A DNA stretch of 32,498 nt from contig JAISQB010000012.1 of the NCBI GenBank assembly GCA_031274495.1, positions 1 to 32,498 on the forward strand, in the 5' to 3' direction. This document shows, piece after piece, positions 22,713 to 28,847 of the stretch. The notes below the pieces were generated by a model that ran no database searches, was not told the origin of the DNA, and was given only the letters and a program-made list of their open reading frames with translations. Each line of letters begins with the position of its first letter. Position 1 is the stretch's first letter. The DNA is from Campylobacteraceae bacterium. GTDB lineage: Bacteria > Campylobacterota > Campylobacteria > Campylobacterales > Campylobacteraceae. The translations under genes were made by a program, and so were the position numbers.

Positions 22713-22910
22713 ATGAAAACTAACGGCGGAATTAATTTTTTCGGACTGCTGACGATAGTGTTTATAACGCTGAAACTGACCGAAGTGATCAACTGGTCTT
22801 GGATATGGGTGCTGGTATTTTTTTGGCTGCCGTTTGCAATTGTTATAGTTGCGGCTATAGCCATTTTTGTATGGCACATACTGAAATATCTTTACCAAAA
22901 AATAAAATAG
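22713..22910 (+). CDS. Two-helix small membrane protein ('transmembrane Fragile-X-F' type)
   Basis: The product has 65 residues from the ATG at 22713, preceded by AAGGAG; the track's longer start at 22665 lacks support. It opens MKTNGGINFFGLLTIVFITL and continues with a WSWIWVL turn and a second hydrophobic helix ending in KYLYQKIK. This matches my memory of small phage-associated membrane proteins annotated as transmembrane Fragile-X-F, whose role is unknown. Two inner-membrane helices with a positive C-terminus are predicted. Confidence 0.6.
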   Translation: MKTNGGINFFGLLTIVFITLKLTEVINWSWIWVLVFFWLPFAIVIVAAIAIFVWHILKYLYQKIK

Positions 22911-22956
22911 GCAGCGGCAGAGTTTAGAAATAAATAAAAAGCAAAGGAGAGACAAA

Positions 22957-23631
22957 ATGGCTAAGACGGACGGTAGAGGTTGGTGGTTTAACTACAGAGG
23001 AGATGCTGTACATCCTGACTTAATTAAGGCAGACGAAAAGCTCAAAGATGAGCTTGTAGAAAAGATCCTCGCGAGGGCGATAGAGGAGCGAGAGCGGATA
23101 GCACAGTTTGACAAATGGGTGGACGAAAGCGCAGGTAGCTTTATGAGCCTTTTGATGGATGTTTATGGTATAGACGCCAAAAGACAGACAAAAAAAGGAA
23201 ATCTAACGCTTGAGAACTACTCTAAAACAGCGAAATTAGAGATAAGAGCGCAAGATAGTGTCACGTTCGATGAAAAGCTGCAAATCGCAAAGATGAAGGT
23301 AGACGAATATCTTGAGGATATTACATCCAATTCTACGCCGGAAATCCGTACGCTTATAACAAGGGCGTTTGAAGTGGACAAAAAAGGCAAAATAGACGCT
23401 AAGCGGATTTTTGATCTTAAAAACTATGATATTCCCGACCTTAGATGGAAAGAGGCAATAGCGATTATAGACGATAGCAAACAGATAACACATACAACTA
23501 CTTACAAGCGTTTTTATATAAGAGACAGTGTAGATAAGCCTTATAAGTTTGTAGCGATTGATATAGCAAGTGTGGCAAATGTACAGGAGATGGATAATGG
23601 CGCAGAAAGGAGCTCCGCATTTAAGATTTGA
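22957..23631 (+). CDS. DUF3164 family phage protein
   Basis: The 224-residue protein has the DUF3164 hallmarks: RGWWFNYRGDAVHPDLIKAD at the start, the KKGNLTLENYSKTAKLEI core, AFEVDKKGKIDAKRI, and a C-terminal WKEAIAIIDDS/KRFYIRD region. The family is typical of early regions of Mu-like transposable phages; its function is not established. AAGGAGAGACAAA precedes the ATG. The end overlaps a 28-residue ORF. Confidence 0.8.
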   Translation: MAKTDGRGWWFNYRGDAVHPDLIKADEKLKDELVEKILARAIEERERIAQFDKWVDESAGSFMSLLMDVYGIDAKRQTKKGNLTLENYSKTAKLEIRAQDSVTFDEKLQIAKMKVDEYLEDITSNSTPEIRTLITRAFEVDKKGKIDAKRIFDLKNYDIPDLRWKEAIAIIDDSKQITHTTTYKRFYIRDSVDKPYKFVAIDIASVANVQEMDNGAERSSAFKI

Positions 23632-23683
23632 CAAGATATTGATGGTTGAATATTTTCAGAGCTCTCTGCGGAGGGCTCCATAA
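23597..23683 (+). CDS. Micro-ORF, 28 residues
   Basis: It starts inside the end of the DUF3164 gene with AGGAG upstream and encodes a basic peptide (MAQKGAPHLRFDKILMVEYF...). Its last codons form the hairpin at 23659-23678. Not recognised. Confidence 0.35.
   Translation: MAQKGAPHLRFDKILMVEYFQSSLRRAP
23659..23678 (+). other. Hairpin after the DUF3164 gene
   Basis: GAGCTCTC and GAGGGCTC form an 8-bp stem (one G-U) with a TGCG tetraloop. TAAAATATTTTTTT follows some ten bases later. It may be a weak terminator or a processing or stability element in the early operon. Confidence 0.4.
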
Positions 23684-23705
23684 AATATTTTTTTGGAGGT
23701 AAAAA

Positions 23706-23771
23706 ATGGGCGCGGAGTTATGTCGTTTTGCTGCAGCGGCAATAAAAAAACAAAATACGGGGGCGGTATGA
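23706..23771 (+). CDS. Micro-ORF, 21 residues, coupled to the ATPase gene
   Basis: A near-perfect GGAGGT with five-base spacing precedes MGAELCRFAAAAIKKQNTG..., and its TGA overlaps the ATG of the next gene (ATGA). It may act as a translational coupler. The track merged this area into an unsupported ATPase extension. Confidence 0.42.
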   Translation: MGAELCRFAAAAIKKQNTGAV

Positions 23772-24709
23772 GTACTATTTTTAATTTTCTGGAGGAGCAC
23801 AAATTAAACTCTAAGCACTTCATGGAGAAGGTAGAGTTTTATATTCCGAATTTTTTACCCCGCGGGCTGATAACAATGATATATGCAGACGGCGGACAAG
23901 GCAAGAGTTATCTATCCCTCTGTCTTGCAAAAAGGCTGCTTGCGATGGGCGTGGAGAGGCTTATATATCTGGATTTCGACAATCCCTTAAGTGTACTGAA
24001 AACAAGGGGAGTGGATACTCTTATAAAAATGCACAAAAATCTAAACTACATACAGCGCAGCTCTTTAGACCTGCAGCCGTTCGATTTGCTGCTTAAATTA
24101 GAGGAAAATGGTGTAAGCAGAGCTTATAACAACTGCGTCTTTATCGTGGACAGTATCAGAAACTTTGTAGATATCGGCAACGACGCTAAAGCAATGCGGC
24201 TTATGAATGCCTTTATGCGGATTAGAGATGCGGGCGCTACGATAATTCTTTTGCACCATGCAAATAAAGACGGCAGGAACTATCAGGGCAGCAACAATAT
24301 ACGAAATTCTTTAGACTGCATGTACAGCTTAGAGAAGCACTTATCCTTGCTTGGAGAGATAAATATAACCCTTGAAGTTATAAAAGAGCGCGCAGGTGTA
24401 AAAGATATAGGGTTTACTCTTTACACCTCTACTTTGGAGATGGTGGAGTTGGATATGCGCATTGCCAAGATGGAAGATAAGGATAGAGTATTTGTAGACA
24501 AAGCTCTGAAAATCCTTAATAAACCTATGAATAAGACGCAGTTCCTTAAGCGGCTTGGCTATGAAAAGGACGATAAGAGAGCGCGGGAGATGATAGAAAG
24601 GTTCGAGGGGGTATTTTGGGACAATAAAAAACAGAGTAATATATGTACCTATTATCCCCGTACAACTGTTACAACTTCTCCTATTGCGGGAAGTCATGAA
24701 ATTGCGTAA
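23768..24709 (+). CDS. RecA-fold (RepA/KaiC-like) ATPase or helicase
   Basis: The product has 313 residues from the ATG at 23768, which has GGGGGCGG upstream and overlaps the preceding stop; the track's 23693 start has no SD. Walker A DGGQGKS lies at about 41-47, followed by a RecA-like core with Walker B VFIVDSIRNF and the sensor strand ATIILLHHANKDG, as in RepA-type hexameric helicases and KaiC-like AAA_25 proteins. The C-terminal part (NKPMNKTQFLKRLGYEKDDK) looks like a small winged-helix domain. Phage Mu has no such gene. It may help replication or recombination, but the substrate is unknown. Confidence 0.7.
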   Translation: MSTIFNFLEEHKLNSKHFMEKVEFYIPNFLPRGLITMIYADGGQGKSYLSLCLAKRLLAMGVERLIYLDFDNPLSVLKTRGVDTLIKMHKNLNYIQRSSLDLQPFDLLLKLEENGVSRAYNNCVFIVDSIRNFVDIGNDAKAMRLMNAFMRIRDAGATIILLHHANKDGRNYQGSNNIRNSLDCMYSLEKHLSLLGEINITLEVIKERAGVKDIGFTLYTSTLEMVELDMRIAKMEDKDRVFVDKALKILNKPMNKTQFLKRLGYEKDDKRAREMIERFEGVFWDNKKQSNICTYYPRTTVTTSPIAGSHEIA

Positions 24710-24729
24710 AAAAGGAGATAAAAATAAGT

Positions 24730-24795
24730 ATGCAAAACATAAAAGATAGAGTTATCCGACTTAATGAAAAAATTAACAAGGAGGGGGCGAAATGA
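24730..24795 (+). CDS. Micro-ORF, 21 residues, coupled to gemA
   Basis: AAGGAG precedes the ATG of a charged helical peptide (MQNIKDRVIRLNEKINKEG...), whose TGA overlaps the GemA ATG (ATGA). The AAGGAGG inside its end is the gemA SD. It is probably a coupling ORF or a small early protein. Confidence 0.38.
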   Translation: MQNIKDRVIRLNEKINKEGAK

Positions 24796-25280
24796 AAGAG
24801 CGTAAAACGCACGGTATGACACCGCGACAAAAAAAGCTACACGCCTATTATGTCAAACTTTGCCACACGATAAAGAAAAATCGTTTTGCGGATGATGAGA
24901 CGAGACGCGATTACTTATGCTCTGAATTTAATGCTACAAGCTTTAAGGAGCTTACTATAACTGAGTTGCAAGAGGTAGCTAAGTTCTTGGGCTTTACCCA
25001 TAAAGAGTACAAAAAAGAAGAGGAGGTCAAAAGGATACAGCCTCCTAAAGGCGCAAAAATGCCTCCCTTAAGCGCGACACAAGAGCAGGTAAAGACTATA
25101 GAGGCTATCTGGTTTAAGGTTGCAAGGGAAAAAACGGAGCTTGCTCTAAGGAGATTTATCAACCGCATTGTTAAAAAAAGTCCTGTTTATCTGAACTGTT
25201 TAACAAGAGCACAGGCGCAGAAAATTATAACTGCGCTAAGCGAAATGCAAAAAGATTGGAGTAAGGCACATGATAGCTAA
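24792..25280 (+). CDS. gemA: GemA (Mu gp16)-like regulatory protein
   Basis: The 162-residue basic protein matches the GemA/DUF1018 family. It has an N-terminal helical part (TPRQKKLHAYYVKLCHTIKK) and FKELTITELQEVAKFLGF in the middle. The C-terminal half (RRFINRIVKKSPVYLNCLTR, then AQKIITALSEMQ) has the family's typical closing pattern. In Mu, gp16/GemA lies just before mor and affects host gene expression. The order is the same here: it overlaps the Mor-like gene by 11 bases. Confidence 0.72.
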   Translation: MKERKTHGMTPRQKKLHAYYVKLCHTIKKNRFADDETRRDYLCSEFNATSFKELTITELQEVAKFLGFTHKEYKKEEEVKRIQPPKGAKMPPLSATQEQVKTIEAIWFKVAREKTELALRRFINRIVKKSPVYLNCLTRAQAQKIITALSEMQKDWSKAHDS

Positions 25281-25557
25281 CGAAGAGATATTTCTACAGA
25301 TGTTTAACGATATCAGAAGTGGTATGAGTATTGAAGGTGTTTGCAAGAATTATGGCGGCAGCAATATTTATATCCCCTCTTTTAAAACCATGGGGCGCAA
25401 TGAAGAGATTAGGACAGAATACAAAAAGCGCTTAAGCGAGGGCGCGGACACAGTAAGGACAATCCGCCTCCTCACAAGGGAGTACAATCTCTCCTATGCG
25501 CATATTTTTAAGATTGTAAACACCCCAAAAACTCCCACAGAACCTACACTTTTTTAA
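25270..25557 (+). CDS. mor: Mor/C-family middle transcription activator
   Basis: The 95-residue protein has the Mor signature: a dimerisation helix, then GGSNIYIPSFKTMGRNEEIR (the GxxxYIP strand) and a C-terminal helix-turn-helix (LTREYNLSYAHIFKIV). Mor binds just upstream of the -10 of the phage middle promoter and activates RNA polymerase. Mor is shorter here than in Mu (129 residues). Its position after gemA and before a strong terminator equals Mu. A target promoter should lie further right; I cannot point to it. Confidence 0.75.
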   Translation: MIANEEIFLQMFNDIRSGMSIEGVCKNYGGSNIYIPSFKTMGRNEEIRTEYKKRLSEGADTVRTIRLLTREYNLSYAHIFKIVNTPKTPTEPTLF

Positions 25558-25558
25558 T

Positions 25559-25591
25559 CATTTCAGCGCCCTTTAAAAAGGCGCTGAAATG
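25559..25591 (+). terminator. Strong terminator closing the early block
   Basis: CATTTCAGCGCC and GGCGCTGAAATG form a perfect 12-bp stem with a nine-base loop, one base after the mor stop. The downstream T run is short (GTTTCT). T-rich DNA just before the stem suggests it can also work in the other direction. Confidence 0.75.
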
Positions 25592-25659
25592 TTTCTACGC
25601 GATTTAATTTCCAATACATTTATTCTTTTAATACTTTTTAAAACTCTTTTTAAATACAA

Positions 25660-26145
25660 TTGCGAAAATTCACTTTGCAAGGACTTACAATAAAACTCTT
25701 AGTACTATTGCTGCCTCTTACTCTCTTCGCTCTCGAGGGCAAGGTGATAAAGGTAACGGACGGCGACACCGTTAATATCCTTACGCCGGAAAACCGGACG
25801 ATTAAAATCCGAATGTACGGCATCGACGCGCCGGAGAAAAAGCAGGCGTTTGGGAATGCAAGCAGAAAAAACCTTGCAGACCTATGTGCTGCACAAAATG
25901 CTACGGTGCAAGAGAACGGCAGAGATAGGTACGCAAGAGTTGTGGGTGTCGTAACCTGCAATGGGGTAGAAGCAAACAGAAAACAGGTGCAAGACGGCTA
26001 CGCTTGGGCTTACATGCAATACGGCGGCAAAGAGTATGCGTCGGACGAAGCGGACGCACGAGCAGCAGAGCGGGGGCTATGGCATGATGCTAACCCTACA
26101 GCCCCGTGGGAGTGGAGAAAGAGACCTAAGGAAGATAAAAAATGA
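25660..26145 (+). CDS. Secreted staphylococcal-nuclease-like nuclease (start codon doubtful)
   Basis: This is a thermonuclease-fold protein with an export signal (KLLVLLLPLTLFA) and then the SNase core: TDGDTV, IKIRMYGIDAPE and GRDRYARVVG, which carry the catalytic Asp, Arg, Asp, Glu and Arg. It should cleave DNA or RNA outside the cytoplasm. The only legal start upstream is a TTG at 25660 without SD. A good AAGGA (25679-25683) sits six bases before an ATA at 25690, where MKLLVLLLP... would be expected, so the native ATG seems to have become ATA. It sits between the early and lysis/tail blocks, like a moron. Confidence 0.75.
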   Translation: MRKFTLQGLTIKLLVLLLPLTLFALEGKVIKVTDGDTVNILTPENRTIKIRMYGIDAPEKKQAFGNASRKNLADLCAAQNATVQENGRDRYARVVGVVTCNGVEANRKQVQDGYAWAYMQYGGKEYASDEADARAAERGLWHDANPTAPWEWRKRPKEDKK

Positions 26146-26617
26146 AAACGAACACGGTAAAGTACATAATAGCCCTATTACGATTATAAGCGCGGTAGTC
26201 GACATCGCAGCCTGTCCCGCAAGCAAAACTATTGCTGCAACGAGCATAAAAGGGACAACAACAAAATACCTTAGCGAAGCGGAGGGCGACCTATTTACCT
26301 TTTATAGCACACATCCTACATTTGCCGGGGCGGGATATGCGTGTCGGAGTAAAAGTTTAACATCTCATCGGTTATGATGCCCTCCGCGTTCCGGGGCGGG
26401 ATATGCGTGTCGGAGTAAAAGGGCGTATGGCGAGTATTTTATCCGTTGCGCAGGTGTCGGCTACGAAAAGGGAGCTATATACGCTTACTCTGAAGATGAG
26501 CGGGAGTACAAACTGCAAGGCGTGTCGAGCTTAACTTTTGCGGCACACGGAGCAATACCCACATACGACGGCAGCGTAGCAACAGATGCAATATACAGAG
26601 CTTTCAATGTAGATTAA
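26142..26617 (+). pseudogene. Broken small gene of unknown function
   Basis: An ATG overlaps the nuclease stop (ATGA) and has AAGGA upstream, but its frame ends after 15 codons. The reading frame one base out of phase carries a convincing protein (ISAVVDIAACPASKTIAATS..., FTFYSTHPTFAGAGYACRSK) that continues to 26617 (RAYGEYFIRCAGVGYEKGAI...). It is cut by a TGA inside a 66-base insertion flanked by a 31-base repeat. Removing the 66 bases and one frameshift restores one gene of about 135 codons. The protein is not recognised; its position beside the nuclease suggests it is also phage cargo. Confidence 0.6.
26325..26421 (+). repeat. 31-bp direct repeat inside the broken gene
   Basis: CCGGGGCGGGATATGCGTGT... 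occurs identically at 26325-26355 and 26391-26421, 66 bases apart. The 35 bases between the copies have no visible source in the window and contain the in-frame TGA. Confidence 0.9.
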
Positions 26618-26685
26618 TAAGCAAAAACCTGCCTTTTAATTATCATCCGTTTTCAAACAGCTATATACCCTTTTAAAATGCTTTT

Positions 26686-26714
26686 AACCCTTTTTAAAAT
26701 CGTTTAAAAGGGTT
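26686..26714. terminator. AT-rich hairpin between the broken gene and the gp37-like gene
   Basis: AACCCTTTTTAAA pairs with TTTAAAAGGGTT (one bulge) around ATCG. Further copies of the AAAAGGGT motif flank it in both orientations (near 26669 and 26746). It could terminate converging transcripts. The interval 26618-26863 otherwise shows no gene I trust. Confidence 0.42.
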
Positions 26715-26863
26715 GAGAGAGTACAAACCCTTACCCGAGATACTAAAAGGGTTTACAAGCTCTTTACGGCTTAATCCGAAAATAGAAAGTGGTTTGATTT
26801 CGGAAACAGTGCTTTACTATCAACTACAACTCCTGCAACATTTACAACTTCCCTTATTTTATA

Positions 26864-27292
26864 TTATTTGCCTGTTTCTACTGTCACATCTAAGGTGCGC
26901 TCATAAACAACTAAATATCCTATACCGCAAATGCCATCTTGCAGCTTTTTTAGGGTGCGCTGCTTAGGATATTCGCTTATTCCCGCACATTGGAATGTAA
27001 GAAACTTCGCATCTATCTTCTCTATTAGTTGTATAAGCTCGGATTTAGCTTTTTGTCTGTGAGCAGAGCTGTTGGAGGTAGTAGCGGATACGAAATAGAG
27101 GCTGTATTCCACGCGCTTTTTGAATTGGTGCTCCCAAGTATCACCTTTTAAGTCGTAGAAAATTATCTGCTTGCTGTCATTAATAATGCCCTCCATCGTC
27201 TCAGCACTATCAAGCTCCCCCAAATATGGTCGAATTTCTGCATCTGCTGTTTCCAAATGCACCCTAAAAGCAGTCTCAAACTCGCTTATCAC
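26864..27292 (-). CDS. Phage protein, possibly Mu gp37-like (DUF1834)
   Basis: The 142-residue protein is read against the surrounding phage genes. It starts at GTG with TAAGGA six bases upstream. The pattern is N-terminal helix, a strand region (IIFYDLKGDT), a central YSLYFVSATTS strand, a helix (KAKSELIQLIEKIDA) and a C-terminal strand LVVYERTLDV. This resembles the DUF1834/gp37 group of tail-associated proteins, but the match is by pattern only. The leftward direction inside a rightward late region is unusual and implies its own promoter in the inverted-repeat region at 27338-27421. Confidence 0.45.
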   Translation of the reverse strand: MISEFETAFRVHLETADAEIRPYLGELDSAETMEGIINDSKQIIFYDLKGDTWEHQFKKRVEYSLYFVSATTSNSSAHRQKAKSELIQLIEKIDAKFLTFQCAGISEYPKQRTLKKLQDGICGIGYLVVYERTLDVTVETGK

Positions 27293-27337
27293 GCTATTCC
27301 TTATAACTTTTTTGCAACATTAACTTAAAAGCACGCA

Positions 27338-27421
27338 CAAAATCTAATATCAAATCTATTTTAGATTTTTAGAGAAAATTTCTCTTCGAGATTTATAGAA
27401 TAGATTTGATATTAGATTTTG
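27338..27421. repeat. 23-bp perfect inverted repeat in the divergent gap
   Basis: The arm CAAAATCTAATATCAAATCT(ATT) at 27338-27360 is repeated exactly, inverted, at 27399-27421, with a 38-base centre that contains a smaller hairpin (AGAGAAA/TTTCTCT). It lies between the leftward gp37-like gene and the rightward endolysin gene, so each arm could carry a copy of the same promoter or activator site. Confidence 0.85.
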
Positions 27422-27468
27422 CATCCGCCTTTGCATTATGCTTACGAAAAATTTATAAGGCTTACGGG

Positions 27469-27825
27469 ATGCAAGGGCAGATAACAAAACACTTTAACGC
27501 CTCCGAATTTACCTGCAGGTGCGGGTGCGGTTTGAACAATATAAGCCTCCTCCTTGTAGAGAAATTGGAACGCGCACGGGTTGCTTGCGGATGTAAGTTT
27601 ATTATTACTTCAGGCTGCCGCTGCGAAAAGCATAACACTAAGGTAGGCGGCGTTGAAAACAGTGCACACCTTAAGGGCTACGCTGTAGATATTGCACTTC
27701 CGCAGATTGATAGAGTGGTAATTATCTTAGCGCTCAGAAAAGAGTTTAATCGTATAGGCATAGGCAAAACATTTATACATGTAGACATAGATCCTGCTTT
27801 GCCGATTGCGGAGTGGAGGTACTAA
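27469..27825 (+). CDS. Peptidase M15-type endolysin
   Basis: The product has 118 residues from the ATG at 27469 (AAGG eight bases upstream). The track's TTG at 27406 lies inside the inverted repeat and adds a leader without support. It is a peptidase M15_3 domain: HFNASEFTCRCGCG at the start, then SAHLKGYAVDI with zinc ligands His67 and Asp74, and IHVDID with His104. It should cut peptide cross-links of the host wall at lysis. A Cys-rich N-terminus (CRCGCG) is normal for this subfamily. It is followed at once by the spanin-like gene. Confidence 0.82.
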   Translation: MQGQITKHFNASEFTCRCGCGLNNISLLLVEKLERARVACGCKFIITSGCRCEKHNTKVGGVENSAHLKGYAVDIALPQIDRVVIILALRKEFNRIGIGKTFIHVDIDPALPIAEWRY

Positions 27826-27826
27826 G

Positions 27827-28189
27827 ATGTTTAACGTAAGAGCTATTATGGTTATGGTTGTAAGCTCGTTTTCCATCATCTTGCCCATAATAGTTGGATT
27901 TTACAGCAGGGGCAAAACTATAGACACTCTTAACGTGCAAGCAAACGCAAGCGCACAAGCTTATGCCCTGTGCGAACAAAAAACCAATCTCCTATTAAGA
28001 GAGACAGCCCTCCAAAACGCCGCCATTGAGGCGCAAAAAATCGACATGCAAAACGCCGCCGCCGACCTTTTACGTGAGCGCACGAAAATGATGGCAAAGT
28101 GGCAAGTGGTCGACAACGCGACTGCTTGTGAAGAAAAAATAACACAGATAGATACGCTGCAAAAGAGCTTTTTTAAGGAACGGCAGTGA
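27827..28189 (+). CDS. Inner-membrane spanin-like protein (Rz-like)
   Basis: The product has 120 residues from the ATG at 27827, with GGAGGT upstream, one base after the endolysin stop. A single N-terminal membrane helix (IMVMVVSSFSIILPIIVGF) precedes a long Ala/Gln-rich coiled coil (residues 40-110), the layout of an i-spanin that bridges the periplasm. The place between endolysin and lipoprotein supports this. Spanins show little sequence conservation, so the call is by architecture and context. Confidence 0.55.
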   Translation: MFNVRAIMVMVVSSFSIILPIIVGFYSRGKTIDTLNVQANASAQAYALCEQKTNLLLRETALQNAAIEAQKIDMQNAAADLLRERTKMMAKWQVVDNATACEEKITQIDTLQKSFFKERQ

Positions 28190-28536
28190 GTAAGTTTTTC
28201 ACAACGGCAAAAACCCCAAAGAGGTCAAAAATGCAGACAAAAAACGCAAAAAATCGACTTCTTAAGCTCTTTAGAGAGGTTTTAATTGCAGCAGGTATGG
28301 CTTTGGCATCTGTAATATTGTTTGCGTTTATTTCGTTTGCGTTTTCCGGATGCGCGACAAAAGAGTATATCGAAGTTGTAAAGACAGTAGAGGTAAAAAC
28401 GCCCGTGCGTTGCGATTTGCCAACCCCGAAACTTGCGCAATATAACAACACCTCTGCTATAAAAAACGAGGCAAATATTTATATATACACAGAAACTCTT
28501 GAGGCTACTCTAAGAGCGTGTAAGGGGCAAAAATGA
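28186..28536 (+). CDS. Small lipoprotein, candidate o-spanin
   Basis: GTG at 28186 overlaps the previous stop (GTGA) with AAGGA upstream; an ATG at 28231 with AGAGGT is an alternative that would shorten a long, basic n-region. A hydrophobic helix ends in FAFSGC (Cys56 counting from the GTG), followed by a short periplasmic part with VKTVEVKTPVRCDLPTP. A lipoprotein after a coiled-coil membrane protein suggests an Rz/Rz1-type pair that fuses inner and outer membranes at lysis. This is inferred, not proven by similarity. Confidence 0.5.
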   Translation: MSKFFTTAKTPKRSKMQTKNAKNRLLKLFREVLIAAGMALASVILFAFISFAFSGCATKEYIEVVKTVEVKTPVRCDLPTPKLAQYNNTSAIKNEANIYIYTETLEATLRACKGQK

Positions 28537-28847
28537 ATGCATTCTTAGACAAGCTCGGCTTTTGGGTCTGGTTTTTTACGATAGCAATGGTAGGGGCTAT
28601 TGTCTCTATCATCACAAAAGCGGACTTTAGCGGCTTGGATAAAAAAAGCAAGCTGCGCAAGATAACGGCGGGCATTTTGGCGAGTATGTTCGTAGCTTAC
28701 ATAGTCTTTGAGCTTACGCTATATTTTTTCGGAGCTGAGAGGTTTTCCGTGGCTTGCGCGGGAATAGCAAGTTACATGGGAACGGACGCTTTAGTAGCTC
28801 TTACGAATGTGTTTATTACATTAATTATAAGGAATAAAAATATATGA
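28533..28847 (+). CDS. Holin, LydA/holin superfamily III-like
   Basis: The 104-residue protein has about three membrane helices. The opening FLDKLGFWVWFFTIAMVGAI, the SGLDKKSKLRKITAGILASM link and the ACAGIASYMGTDAL C-terminal stretch fit the LydA-type phage holin family (PF16083). It should form membrane holes that release the endolysin. It overlaps the lipoprotein by four bases and gpV by four bases, so the lysis genes share one transcript with the baseplate genes. Confidence 0.75.
   Translation: MNAFLDKLGFWVWFFTIAMVGAIVSIITKADFSGLDKKSKLRKITAGILASMFVAYIVFELTLYFFGAERFSVACAGIASYMGTDALVALTNVFITLIIRNKNI

Noticed and set aside
26036-26377. 113-residue ORF starting within the nuclease gene
   Set aside because: Its first third is a shadow of the nuclease; only the part after about 26180 is the real frame of the broken gene, which I annotate as a pseudogene.
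26713-26967. 84-residue plus-strand ORF starting MREYKPLPEIL
   Set aside because: TTG start overlapping a hairpin, no recognisable domain, and its second half runs antisense over the gp37-like gene. The first 35 codons look somewhat protein-like, so a remnant is possible, but I cannot support it.
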